DNA from: Pseudomonas sp. GM74
GTDB lineage: Bacteria > Pseudomonadota > Gammaproteobacteria > Pseudomonadales > Pseudomonadaceae
DNA: 53,112 bases
Reading direction: 5' to 3'
NCBI RefSeq assembly: GCF_000282455.1
Contig: NZ_AKJG01000005.1
Span: forward strand, 1-53,112
Part shown: positions 41,676 through 49,351 of the stretch, piece by piece
How positions within the stretch are numbered: the stretch's first letter is position 1
How the letters are laid out: every line of letters begins with the position of its first letter
The notes under the pieces: model-generated
Seen by the model: the letters and a program-made list of their open reading frames with translations, nothing else
What the model was told of the DNA's origin: nothing
Databases searched by the model: none
Program-made: the position numbers and the translations under genes

Positions 41676-42926
41676 TCAGGTCAGTCTTGCCAGGCATGCC
41701 TCAAGGATGTCCAGCCCTTCCTCCAACACTGACGCCTCGATGGTCAGAGGCGCCAGCAGGCGGACGATATGACGAGATTTGCCACTGGGCATCAGCAGCA
41801 AACCCGCGTCCCGCGCCAGGGCCAGCAGTTGGGTCAATTGAGCCGGCGCAGGCGAGCCATCGGCATTGATCAGCTCGATACCGCGCATCGCGCCGACACC
41901 GGTCAGGCGGCCCAGGTACGGCGTCAGGTTGTTCGCACGCCAGGTTGCATGGCGGCCGACAATCGCTTCTTCCTGTTGGGTGCCCCAGGCATGCAGGTTG
42001 GCATCGGTCATTTCGTCCAGGGTTGCCAGTGCCGCAGCGCAGGCAATGGGATTACCGGAATAGGTGCCACCGAGTCCGCCCTTGGGCAAGTTGTCCAGCA
42101 GCGACTTGCGCCCGACCACCGCACCCAGCGGCACGCCGCCGGCGATGCTTTTGCCGAGCAGGATCAGGTCCGGCTCGATGCCCAGCCGCGAGAACGCGAA
42201 GCGCTGGCCGGTACGGCCGAAACCGGACTGGATTTCATCGGCGATCAGCACGATGCCTTTCTCGTCGCAGAAGCGGCGCAGCGCCTGGGCGAACTCGACC
42301 TCCATGGCCAGGAAGCCCGCTTCGCCCTGCACCGGTTCGACGATAAAGCAGGCGACGTCTTCGACATCAATCTCGACGCTGAACAGGCGTTCCATGGCTT
42401 TGAGGGCCTCGGCACAGGTGACGCCGTTGTCCTGGCTGGGGAAGGGCAGGTGAAACACCGGCCCTGGTAGTACACCGACCTTCTGTTTGTAGGGCGCGAC
42501 TTTGCCATTGAGGTTGAGGGTGGCCAGTGTGCGACCGTGGAAAGCGCCGTCGAAGGCGATGGCTGCGCTGCGGCCGGTGGCGCCACGGACGATCTTCAAG
42601 GCGTTCTCCGCCGCTTCCGCGCCACTGTTGGTCAGCATGCCGCTGACCGGGTAACCCACCGGCATGAACGCACTGAGGCGATCCATCAGCTCGAGGTAAG
42701 GCTCATGGGGGGCTGCGTTGAACGCATAGTGGGTCAGTCGGGTGGCTTGTTCGCGAATGGCTTCGACGATGCGCGGATGGCAATGGCCGAGGTTCAGCAC
42801 GCCGATGCCGCCGACAAAGTCGATGTAGCGTTTGCCATCGGTGTCCCAGACCTCGGCATTCTTGCCGTGGCTGAGCGTGACTGGGTGAACGATGTTGATC
42901 GACTGGCTGATGGTTTCGCTGCGCAT
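41676..42926 (-). CDS. Class III aminotransferase (GABA / 2-aminoadipate type)
   Basis: The 416-residue PLP enzyme has FVGGIGVLNLGHCHP near the substrate site, TNSGAEAAENALKIVRGATG for phosphate binding, LIADEIQSGFGRTG with the pyridine-binding Asp, and the Schiff-base Lys in LLGKSIAGGVPLG. This is the GabT-like subgroup II. A closely similar P. putida enzyme acts on long-chain omega-amino substrates and 2-aminoadipate, but the substrate here cannot be set from sequence alone. A standalone transcript is likely, since both neighbours are separated by repeats. Confidence 0.9.
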   Translation of the reverse strand: MRSETISQSINIVHPVTLSHGKNAEVWDTDGKRYIDFVGGIGVLNLGHCHPRIVEAIREQATRLTHYAFNAAPHEPYLELMDRLSAFMPVGYPVSGMLTNSGAEAAENALKIVRGATGRSAAIAFDGAFHGRTLATLNLNGKVAPYKQKVGVLPGPVFHLPFPSQDNGVTCAEALKAMERLFSVEIDVEDVACFIVEPVQGEAGFLAMEVEFAQALRRFCDEKGIVLIADEIQSGFGRTGQRFAFSRLGIEPDLILLGKSIAGGVPLGAVVGRKSLLDNLPKGGLGGTYSGNPIACAAALATLDEMTDANLHAWGTQQEEAIVGRHATWRANNLTPYLGRLTGVGAMRGIELINADGSPAPAQLTQLLALARDAGLLLMPSGKSRHIVRLLAPLTIEASVLEEGLDILEACLARLT

Positions 42927-43065
42927 GGAGGACCGGCTCGCAAGAAGGAGGACTTCTTTTTATCTAAGCCGTGAGCGGTGGCAGGGGGCAAACGAAATAA
43001 AGTTGCCGGGTCAATCTTAAAAGTCAGGATGTGTTTCTGATCAGTTCCGCGCCGTGAATGCAGAA

Positions 43066-43166
43066 CCTGTAGGAGCGAGCCTGCTCGTGAGGGTGGTGAA
43101 CGATTACGCGTAAACCGGAGGCCCGGCAGTGCTCTTGGGTTTTTCGCGAGCAGGCTCGCTCCTGCA
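43066..43166. repeat. REP doublet, CTGTAGGAGCGAGCCTGCTCG type
   Basis: The left arm at 43066-43087 and the inverted right arm ending GCTCCTGCA at 43166 enclose about 55 bases. The arms have diverged at a few positions. It lies in the 247-base gap between the aminotransferase 5' end and the hopJ 3' end. Confidence 0.88.
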
Positions 43167-43173
43167 ATTTAAA

Positions 43174-43512
43174 TCAGCGGCGGGTCAGTGGCTGTTGGCT
43201 GAATTTCACACCGGCCAGGCCATGGGCAATCAACGCGCGGATGTTGCCGTGATCGCTGCCTTCAGGTGTGGCAACAACCGAACGGTAATGCTCGCCGAAA
43301 GCCAGCAGGGCTTCTTCATCGCTCAAGCTTTCGAGCAGCGCCAGGCCCAGGGTCTTGCACGAACCTTCGTTCTGCCCGGCCGCGTTTTCCACGCCACCGT
43401 TGTTGAAGGCCTGAGGCTGATAGTCGTAACCGGCGGCGATGAACGCCAGGGTGTCGGCGAAGGCGTGTTCGCCGCTCTTGAGGCTGGCGCGCAGGGTGTT
43501 CAAATCACTCAT
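43174..43512 (-). CDS. HopJ-type (HopPmaJ-like) protein
   Basis: The 112-residue soluble protein has the HopJ blocks FIAAGYDYQPQAFNNGG, NEGSCKTLGLALLESLSDEE and SDHGNIRALIAHGL. The family takes its name from a P. syringae type III effector candidate, but homologues are widespread in non-pathogens and here lie in a housekeeping context, so an effector role is unlikely. It overlaps the DUF1244 gene by 8 bases, indicating coupled translation. Confidence 0.88.
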   Translation of the reverse strand: MSDLNTLRASLKSGEHAFADTLAFIAAGYDYQPQAFNNGGVENAAGQNEGSCKTLGLALLESLSDEEALLAFGEHYRSVVATPEGSDHGNIRALIAHGLAGVKFSQQPLTRR

Positions 43513-43801
43513 TGGGTTTTCCTTTGGCGAACGCCGCTTGCTGGTCGGCGCTGGCTTCTTGCTGATATTGGGCTTTCCATTCGGCGTACGGCATGCCGTA
43601 AACCACTTCGCGGGCCTCGTCGAGGCTGACCTCGATCTGGCGTTCGTCGGCTGCGGCTTTGTACCACTTGGACAGGCAGTTGCGGCAGAAGCCCGAGAGG
43701 TTCATCAAGTCGATGTTCTGCACATCCTTGCGGCTGTCCAGGTGGGCCACCAGCCGGCGAAAGGCGGCGGCTTCGAGTTCCAGGCGTTGTTGGTCGTTCA
43801 T
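43505..43801 (-). CDS. DUF1244 family protein
   Basis: The 98-residue protein starts MNDQQRLELEAAAFRRLVAH. The family core is DVQNIDLMNLSGFCRNCLSK with a CxxC pair, followed by EVVYGMPYAEWKAQYQ. The fold is known as a small helical dimer, but the biochemical role is not. Eleven extra upstream codons are open, but the GGGGGG tract before the ATG at 43801 fits a binding site less than ideally. It lies with hopJ downstream of folX-folE-folM, as in P. aeruginosa. Confidence 0.9.
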   Translation of the reverse strand: MNDQQRLELEAAAFRRLVAHLDSRKDVQNIDLMNLSGFCRNCLSKWYKAAADERQIEVSLDEAREVVYGMPYAEWKAQYQQEASADQQAAFAKGKPNE

Positions 43802-43823
43802 GGGGGGTCTCTGCGAGACAGCT

Positions 43824-43902
43824 TTGAGCGACAAGCTTCAAGCTGCAAGATGGATTGCGGTGGCCTCTAGCTTACCGCTTGAAGCTTGAAGCTTGAAGCT
43901 TA
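43824..43902. repeat. AAGCTT-type repeat doublet between folX and DUF1244
   Basis: GAGCGACAAGCTTCAAGCTG (from 43827) faces an inverted copy built on three AAGCTT units (43881-43901). On the folX strand the repeat reads TAAGCTTCAAGCTTCAAGC and its first triplet is the folX stop codon. It is the same family as the arms flanking the cysD-cysN insertion, but here without that gene between the arms. Confidence 0.8.
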
Positions 43903-44271
43903 GCGGCTTGCCGCGAGTGTTATCGACACCGACTCGGCGAATCGCAGAGCGTGAGGCTTGTCGACCTCGACCTCTGCGTACAGCACCGATGCGTTGGCCA
44001 TCACCAGGTCGAGAATTTCCTGGGTCAGGCGTTCGAGCAGCGCAAAGCGGTTGCCTTCCACATGGGCGATGATCGCCTTGGTAATGGTCCGGTAGTTCAA
44101 CGCGTGATCGATGTCGTTGTCCCGTACGGCTTGCTGGGCTGCGTACAGAATGGTGAGGTTGATCAGCACATCCTGCTTGTTGAGGATTTCATCCTCGTTG
44201 ATGCCGATGAAGGTACGCAGGCACAGGTCTTTGACCCGGATGCGTGCCATGCCTGGCTGAAGTTGTGGCAT
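43900..44271 (-). CDS. folX: FolX, dihydroneopterin triphosphate 2'-epimerase
   Basis: The 123-residue protein starts [20 protein letters not shown]. It belongs to the FolB/FolX T-fold family, with the [19 protein letters not shown] block, YRTITKAI and the catalytic Lys region [15 protein letters not shown]. The neighbouring folM and folE point to FolX and the tetrahydromonapterin pathway rather than FolB aldolase. The stop codon lies at the edge of an AAGCTT repeat. It follows folE by 2 bases. Confidence 0.92.
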   Translation of the reverse strand: MPQLQPGMARIRVKDLCLRTFIGINEDEILNKQDVLINLTILYAAQQAVRDNDIDHALNYRTITKAIIAHVEGNRFALLERLTQEILDLVMANASVLYAEVEVDKPHALRFAESVSITLAASR

Positions 44272-44273
44272 TG

Positions 44274-44834
44274 CTACTTGCTCCGTCCAATCAATTGCAG
44301 GAACTCCTGGCGGGTGTTGCTCGACTCGCGGAAGGCGCCGAGCATCACCGAGGTGTTCATGGTCGAATTCTGTTTCTCGACGCCGCGCATCATCATGCAC
44401 ATGTGCTGTGCCTCGATGACCACGGCGACGCCTGCCGCGCCGGTCACCTGTTGCACTGCGTCGGCAATTTGCCGGGTGAGGTTTTCCTGGATCTGCAGGC
44501 GCCGGGCGAACATGTCCACCAGTCGCGCGATCTTCGACAGGCCCAGCACCTTGCCGGTTGGAATATAAGCCACATGCGCCTTGCCGATGAAGGGCAGGAT
44601 GTGGTGTTCGCAAAGCGAGTACAGCTCGATGTTGTCGACGATCACCATTTCATCGTTGTCGGAGGCGAACAGCGCGCCGTTGACGATCTCTTCGACACTT
44701 TGCTCATAACCATGGCAAAGGTACTGCATGGCTTTGGCTGCGCGCGTCGGCGTATCGAGCAAACCCTCGCGGTCAGGGTTTTCACCGAGACCGATGAGGA
44801 TTTCTCGATAATTCTGGGGCAGGGATAACGTCAT
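44274..44834 (-). CDS. folE: GTP cyclohydrolase I
   Basis: The 186-residue protein has the zinc and catalytic residues of type IA enzymes: [20 protein letters not shown] and [29 protein letters not shown](N)LTRQI is the conserved helical block. It turns GTP into dihydroneopterin triphosphate, the entry to pterins and folate. Clustering with folX and folM suggests this copy supplies tetrahydromonapterin. Confidence 0.97.
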   Translation of the reverse strand: MTLSLPQNYREILIGLGENPDREGLLDTPTRAAKAMQYLCHGYEQSVEEIVNGALFASDNDEMVIVDNIELYSLCEHHILPFIGKAHVAYIPTGKVLGLSKIARLVDMFARRLQIQENLTRQIADAVQQVTGAAGVAVVIEAQHMCMMMRGVEKQNSTMNTSVMLGAFRESSNTRQEFLQLIGRSK

Positions 44835-44853
44835 GGAAAATCCTCGCGGGACA

Positions 44854-45564
44854 CTATTTGATGTGCCTTCCGCCGTTGACGGTCAGGGTGGTGCCGGTGA
44901 CATAAGAGTTGTCGAGCAGATAGCGCAGGCTCTGGTAGACCACTTCGCAGCCGGGTTCGATGCCCAGCGCGGACTTGGCCAGCACCTTGGCACGGTAGGC
45001 CGCGTCGTCCTCAGGGTTGAACAGTAGCAGGGCTGGCGCGATCCCGTTGACCTTGATGGCCGGCGCGTACCTGGCGGCGAAGGACAGCGTCAGGCTGTCG
45101 AGCCCGGCTTTGCTGGCGCAATAGCCAATGTGCTTGCTGCTGCCCTTGCGGGTCACGTCATCGCTGATGTGCACGATGTCGGCGGGGCTCGAGCGTTGCA
45201 GCAGGTCGGCGCAATGCAGGTTGATCAGGTAGGGCGCCAGCATGTGCACGCTGAACATGCGGGTGAATGCCGCGGCGTCGGTGTCCGGCGTTTCGGCCAG
45301 CCATTCGGAGGCGTTGTGGACAATCGCCCGCAAACAGTCGGTGTGGGTTTTCAGTTCGCTGATGAAGGCGAGGATCCCGGCCTCGCTGGCGAAGTCCGCG
45401 AACACTGCGGTGGCCCCCAGGTCGCGCAGGGCTTGTACGCCGGGCCGCTCGCTGCGGTAGCTGAAAATCACGCGATGGCCGTCTTCCAGCAATCGCCGGG
45501 CGCAGTGCAAACCGACACGCTGGCCGGCGCCGGTAATCAGGATAGGGGCTGCGGAAGAAGTCAT
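44854..45564 (-). CDS. folM: FolM, dihydromonapterin reductase
   Basis: The 236-residue SDR has the nucleotide-binding motif [19 protein letters not shown], whose GQR(V/I)G form is typical of FolM and pteridine reductases. Further blocks are VHNASEW and the YxxxK pair in [11 protein letters not shown]. It reduces dihydromonapterin to the tetrahydro form, the cofactor of Pseudomonas phenylalanine hydroxylase. The Met at 45564 was preferred to one nine codons earlier. Confidence 0.94.
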   Translation of the reverse strand: MTSSAAPILITGAGQRVGLHCARRLLEDGHRVIFSYRSERPGVQALRDLGATAVFADFASEAGILAFISELKTHTDCLRAIVHNASEWLAETPDTDAAAFTRMFSVHMLAPYLINLHCADLLQRSSPADIVHISDDVTRKGSSKHIGYCASKAGLDSLTLSFAARYAPAIKVNGIAPALLLFNPEDDAAYRAKVLAKSALGIEPGCEVVYQSLRYLLDNSYVTGTTLTVNGGRHIK

Positions 45565-45637
45565 GAACGGCTCGCGTCGCGGTGAGAGCAAAACTATACC
45601 AGTGACGGGAGCGCTCTACCTATTGCGAGGGAAACAA

Positions 45638-45667
45638 CTGTGGGAGCGAGTAAGCTCGCTCCCACAG
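45638..45667. repeat. Minimal REP hairpin
   Basis: CTGTGGGAGCGAG and its perfect inverted copy are separated by only 4 bases (TAAG). It looks like an internal deletion of a REP doublet and sits just before the stop codon of the ABM gene. Confidence 0.88.
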
Positions 45668-45673
45668 GAGGGA

Positions 45674-46243
45674 TCAATGATTCTGAGTGGAGGGTTCGGC
45701 ACTCAATGGGCGTACCGGCGCACTGTTCAGCCAGCCGGCCAGTAGACGGGTCGACAACGGAATGAACAGGTAAACCATCAGCGGCGTCAGGCACAGGGTG
45801 CTGATGAACACTCGCGGCAACAGGTTCATGTCACTGATCAACGGCCCCAGCACAAAGTTGAACAGCAGCGAGACCGGAAAGAACGCCAGCCAGATCGCCA
45901 CGGCCTGTTTCCAGCGCGGCGGGCGTTGACCGACGGCACCGAACCAACCCTCGATACCACTGACCCGGTGTTCTGTCGGGTGGGCGAACAGGTCGCTGCC
46001 ACGTGCCAGCCAGGCAGTGCGCGAAGCGGAATGCTCCCAGGCGTGCAGGGTCTGCTCGTCGGCGAAGCGGAAAATGATCTGGAATTCGTCGTCCTCGGGC
46101 GGCGGAGCGAGCACACCGGAGCCGAGATAACCGGGAAAATCAGTGGCCAGTTGTTCGCCTTCGCGCAGCCAGGCAATCAGGTCCTGGTAACGTCCATTGG
46201 CAACGCGGCGCGCTACCATCAGCGTGACGGGAGGGGTAGACAT
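45674..46243 (-). CDS. ABM-domain protein with C-terminal membrane segments
   Basis: The 189-residue protein starts MSTPPVTLMVARRVANGRYQ. The first ~95 residues form an antibiotic-biosynthesis-monooxygenase (dimeric ferredoxin-like) domain, with EFQIIFRFADEQTLHAWE. Two membrane helices follow at about residues 112-133 and 145-165 (AVAIWLAFFPVSLLFNFVLG, ISTLCLTPLMVYLFIPLST). A good binding site (CGGAG) precedes the ATG. ABM domains often act on quinones or haem, but the membrane-bound class has no clear function. It lies beside the light-response genes, back to back with the MerR regulator. Confidence 0.85.
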   Translation of the reverse strand: MSTPPVTLMVARRVANGRYQDLIAWLREGEQLATDFPGYLGSGVLAPPPEDDEFQIIFRFADEQTLHAWEHSASRTAWLARGSDLFAHPTEHRVSGIEGWFGAVGQRPPRWKQAVAIWLAFFPVSLLFNFVLGPLISDMNLLPRVFISTLCLTPLMVYLFIPLSTRLLAGWLNSAPVRPLSAEPSTQNH

Positions 46244-46466
46244 TGTGTATCTCCGTAAGGCATTTGCGTCGCTCCGGATAGGAACTTCGCCAGGCGCAGC
46301 GCCGGGGTGGTGGGCTGCGACTTGAAACAAGCAAGGATTATTCCTGATTCTGCCCGTGGCGTCTGTGACGTTTATCCGCTCATCCGCAGTATCGATTTTT
46401 TACGGAAACTTTACGGGGCGGGGGCGTTAAAATAACGCTCGGATGATACAGGGATGTTTCAACAGC

Positions 46467-47426
46467 ATGCCGATACATACAGACGTCGCTTCAGGCTCCA
46501 CGCAGGCCGTCGCTCTCGAACGGGAAGAGCTCTTTCCCATTCGCGAGGTGGCGCGACTGACAGGTGTCAACCCGGTCACGCTTCGAGCCTGGGAACGACG
46601 ATATGGCCTGATTGTTCCAACACGCACCGATAGTGGGCATCGCCTGTACTCGCTGACCGATATTGAGCGCGTTCGCAGCATCCTCGGCTGGATCGAGCGC
46701 GGGGTTGCCGTCAGCAAGATCGGCAAGCTCCTGGCCAGGGCCGAGCTGCTCCAGACGTTGTCGCACATCATCCCCAACAGCCTTGTGGAAGCCGATTACG
46801 CGCAGTGGCGGCAGCAGGTGCTTGCCGCGGTCAACGGGTTTGACGACATTCGGCTGGAGCAGGTCTACGGGCAAATCTTTTCCAGCTACTCCCTGCCAGT
46901 AGTGTTCCAGGACATTCTGATCCCCGTCTGGAGGCAGTTGTTGCAACGCCAGGACCAGTTCGGTGAAACCAGCGAGTGGCTGTTCCTGGATGGCTTTCTG
47001 CGTTCCCGGGTGGTGCAGCGTCTGTTGTTGATGCGCGAAAAACAGCCGCGACGCGTGGTCGTCTGTGCCCTGGATGGCATTTGCCGGGAACTGGAACTGC
47101 TGGTCGCCGCCCTGTTCCTGAGTTCCGGGCCATCGGCCGTTCGCGTATTGAACATGGGTCAGCCATTCGAGGAGCTGGCGCTGGTGTGCGAAAGGATCAA
47201 GCCCCTGGCGCTGGTGCTGTTTTCCAATCAGGTGCCGAATGCCGAGTTGCCGCGGCGCCTGAATCGCCTGGCCATGAGTCTGGAGTGTCGGTTGTTGTTG
47301 GCCGGCGATGCTTGCGACCTGGCGCAAGAGAGCCTGGCCGGGTCATCGATCGGTTGCCTGGGCAATGAAGGGGAGGTCATGAGCCAGCGTCTGAAGCAGT
47401 TCCTGGCGGGTACTCTGGATACTTGA
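46467..47426 (+). CDS. MerR-family regulator, LitR/CarH-like without cobalamin-binding His
   Basis: The 319-residue protein has an N-terminal MerR winged helix (about 23-75: FPIREVARLTGVNPVTLRAW, then ERRYGLIVPTRTDSGHRLYS). A helical cap domain (~105-190) and a Rossmann-like domain (~195-315) match CarH/LitR. Where class I proteins carry the DxHxxG-type cobalamin ligand, this one has ALDGICRELELL with no His, so it fits the vitamin B12-independent class II LitR of pseudomonads. Class II LitR proteins in P. putida control light-induced genes through a short LOV partner, and such a LOV gene lies 0.7 kb away. An ATG at 46443 would add eight residues. Confidence 0.87.
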   Translation: MPIHTDVASGSTQAVALEREELFPIREVARLTGVNPVTLRAWERRYGLIVPTRTDSGHRLYSLTDIERVRSILGWIERGVAVSKIGKLLARAELLQTLSHIIPNSLVEADYAQWRQQVLAAVNGFDDIRLEQVYGQIFSSYSLPVVFQDILIPVWRQLLQRQDQFGETSEWLFLDGFLRSRVVQRLLLMREKQPRRVVVCALDGICRELELLVAALFLSSGPSAVRVLNMGQPFEELALVCERIKPLALVLFSNQVPNAELPRRLNRLAMSLECRLLLAGDACDLAQESLAGSSIGCLGNEGEVMSQRLKQFLAGTLDT

Positions 47427-47429
47427 CGT

Positions 47430-48035
47430 TCAGAGATGCAGCGCGGGATGACTCAAACGATGCTGTTGCAGGATGAACTGGCGCAGACGCTCGGTTTCGT
47501 CCGTATCGCTCTGGCTCAGTTGATAGGCGTAGAAGCCCTGTTCGTTTTCTTTCTCGAAGGTGCCGCGCAAGGCAATACGCTCATAACCTGACGGGCTGAA
47601 CCACAAGGCGAAATGCTTCGGCGGCTTGGTCTTGTTGCGAGCTTCCAGCAAAACCCCTTTGCACGACACTTCGTGTACCCACAGGGTGCCGGGTTGACCC
47701 TTGGCGTTTTCCAGCGCTACCGGTTCGTCCAGCACCAGGCGCCAAGGCCGGACCATCGGTCCGTCTTCATAGATGCTCGGTACGCCCAGGCGCAAATGCA
47801 GCGCATGGAACTCATCTTCCACCAAGTGCAGTGGGAAGGTCATTTGCTGGTTTTCGAAGCTGGCTTGAATGGTGACCTGTTCATGGGCCGCCAGGCGGGT
47901 GAGCAGGTCACGGATTTGCGACCCACCGTTGACGAGCAGGCTCGACGTCGCGTCCCGCACATTGAGTTGCGGGTTGTGTTGCATGGTCTGGATGAAATCC
48001 AGCTCATCCTGGGTCAGGAGCGCGTCGCGTTGCAT
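47430..48035 (-). CDS. PilZ/YcgR-like protein with degenerate c-di-GMP motif
   Basis: The 201-residue protein resembles the YcgR flagellar brake layout: an N-terminal beta-barrel domain (about 30-85, with the EDEFHALHLRLG stretch) and a C-terminal PilZ-like domain (about 93-190). The c-di-GMP motifs are weak: RPWR (96-99) stands for RxxxR, and HEVSCKG (121-127) for D/NxSxxG with Glu replacing the acidic Asp/Asn. Binding is therefore uncertain. It is 60 bases downstream of the LOV gene on the same strand and ends 3 bases from the regulator's stop. Confidence 0.75.
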   Translation of the reverse strand: MQRDALLTQDELDFIQTMQHNPQLNVRDATSSLLVNGGSQIRDLLTRLAAHEQVTIQASFENQQMTFPLHLVEDEFHALHLRLGVPSIYEDGPMVRPWRLVLDEPVALENAKGQPGTLWVHEVSCKGVLLEARNKTKPPKHFALWFSPSGYERIALRGTFEKENEQGFYAYQLSQSDTDETERLRQFILQQHRLSHPALHL

Positions 48036-48050
48036 GGCCAGCTCGAAAGG

Positions 48051-48083
48051 TATAGTTACAAAGTTATTGGTGATTGTAGTTAC
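48051..48083 (-). promoter_or_regulatory. AGTTA direct repeats upstream of the PilZ gene
   Basis: TATAGTTAC (48051-48059), AAGTTAT (48061-48067) and TGTAGTTAC (48075-48083) place three AGTTA cores within 33 bases, 16-48 bases before the start codon. LitR/CarH proteins bind direct repeats near promoters, so this is a candidate operator. That link is inferred. Confidence 0.35.
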
Positions 48084-48095
48084 TGACCATTAATT

Positions 48096-48566
48096 CTAAG
48101 TTTTGTTTACACCGTTCGTCGCCTTGAGCGCGGCAAGCTCGGCCTGGAGTTCAGCCAACTGCCCCTCCAGCTGTGCCACGCGCTGTTGCGTCTTGACCTG
48201 CACGGTGACGTCTTTCTGCACGCCGACAAAATAGGTTTGTCCGTCCGCCGGATTTTTCACCGTTGAAAGGGACAGCTCGTTCCAGAACGGTGTGCCGTCC
48301 TTGCGGTAGTTGCGCAGTATTTCCCGGCAGGATCCTTCACGGTTCAAGGCGTCGCGAATCAATGGCAGGGCTTCCTGGTCGCGGTCCCCCGACTGCAGGA
48401 AGCGACAATCCTGATAGAGGATTTCTTCACTGGAGTACCCCGTCAGGCGTTCGAACGCGGGGTTGACGTAAATGAGGATGTTGTCCTGATCGCCTTCCTT
48501 TTCGGCGATCACGATGCCGTCGTTGGAGGCGTTGATCACCATTTGCAGCAGTTGAGCATTAATCAT
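48096..48566 (-). CDS. Short LOV-domain blue-light photoreceptor
   Basis: The 156-residue protein is a near stand-alone LOV domain. The photoactive Cys54 lies in LYQDCRFLQSGDRD, with Asp in place of the usual Asn before Cys, as in P. putida PpSB1-LOV. FMN-contacting Asn86 and Asn96 (NYRKDGTPFWNEL) and the signalling Gln117 (VGVQKDV) are present. A C-terminal coiled coil with Leu heptads spans about 122-150 (LEGQLAELQAELAAL). There is no kinase or other output domain, so signalling must be by dimerisation or partner binding. The start MINAQLLQ matches known Pseudomonas short LOV proteins. Confidence 0.95.
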   Translation of the reverse strand: MINAQLLQMVINASNDGIVIAEKEGDQDNILIYVNPAFERLTGYSSEEILYQDCRFLQSGDRDQEALPLIRDALNREGSCREILRNYRKDGTPFWNELSLSTVKNPADGQTYFVGVQKDVTVQVKTQQRVAQLEGQLAELQAELAALKATNGVNKT

Positions 48567-48665
48567 CGGAGCATCCTTTCCTGATTGATTGTCAATTGCA
48601 TTCTAAAAGAATAATCACGACCGTGGTGTTAATATCCGGGTCTTTCACTCGGATTCAGGATCAGA

Positions 48666-49124
48666 TTGATGAAAGTCGCCATCATTTCCGGCTCGGTATA
48701 CGGCACGGCCGAAGAAGTTGCCCGCCACGCCGCCAGCCTGTTGAAAGCCGCCGGTTTCGAAACCTGGCACAACCCCCGTGCGACCCTCGCCGATGTACAG
48801 GCGTTTGGCCCCGAAGCCTTTCTGGCGGTGACTTCGACCACCGGCATGGGTGAGCTGCCGGACAATCTGCAACCACTGTATTCGACCATTCGTGACCAAT
48901 TGCCAGCAGCCTGGCGCGGTTTGCCGGGCGCGGTGATCGGATTGGGCGATGCGAGTTATGGCGATACTTTTTGTGGCGGCGGCGAGCAGATGCGCGAATT
49001 GTTCGGTGAACTGGGCATTCGCGAAGTACTGCCGATGCTGCGCCTGGATGCCAGCGAGAGCGTGACCCCCGAGACGGACGCCGAGCCTTGGCTGGCGGAG
49101 CTGATCAGCGCACTGCGCACCTGA
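48666..49124 (+). CDS. Flavodoxin, MioC-like
   Basis: The 152-residue FMN protein starts MKVAIISGSVYGTAEEVARH, with the phosphate-binding loop SGSVYGTAE. TSTTGMGELPDN and GLGDASYGDTFCGGG bind the isoalloxazine ring. It is a single-domain electron carrier. It is divergent from the LOV gene over a 99-base shared region, which suggests shared control, possibly by light. A nested inverted repeat lies after its stop. Confidence 0.93.
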   Translation: MMKVAIISGSVYGTAEEVARHAASLLKAAGFETWHNPRATLADVQAFGPEAFLAVTSTTGMGELPDNLQPLYSTIRDQLPAAWRGLPGAVIGLGDASYGDTFCGGGEQMRELFGELGIREVLPMLRLDASESVTPETDAEPWLAELISALRT

Positions 49125-49136
49125 CGTTACTGCGAC

Positions 49137-49217
49137 ATCCATGTCAGTCAGGGTTCTGACAGTACGGTAAAAAACTGCCTGTCAGACCATCGCTGGCGCC
49201 GGTCGTTTGACATGGAT
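49137..49217. repeat. Nested inverted repeats after the flavodoxin gene
   Basis: The outer arms ATCCATGTCA (49137-49146) and TGACATGGAT (49208-49217) are perfect inverses. The inner arms TCTGACAG (49155-49162) and CTGTCAGA (49179-49186) are also perfect, around an A-rich loop. No T-run follows, so this is not a standard terminator. Confidence 0.6.
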
Positions 49218-49351
49218 CCATGGGTGGCAGGGCGACTGACCCGTAAGGCCACCAAGCTGGCTGCCAATGCAACTACACGAACCTCAAGGGCTGACTAGAC
49301 TCGGTGAACATAGGAAACACTCCATAATAAAAAACACCGAGGCTCCTTGCC

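Noticed and set aside
43174..43512. HopJ as evidence for a type III secretion effector locus
   Set aside because: No hrp box, chaperone or secretion genes; the family is widespread in non-pathogens and sits with folate genes here.
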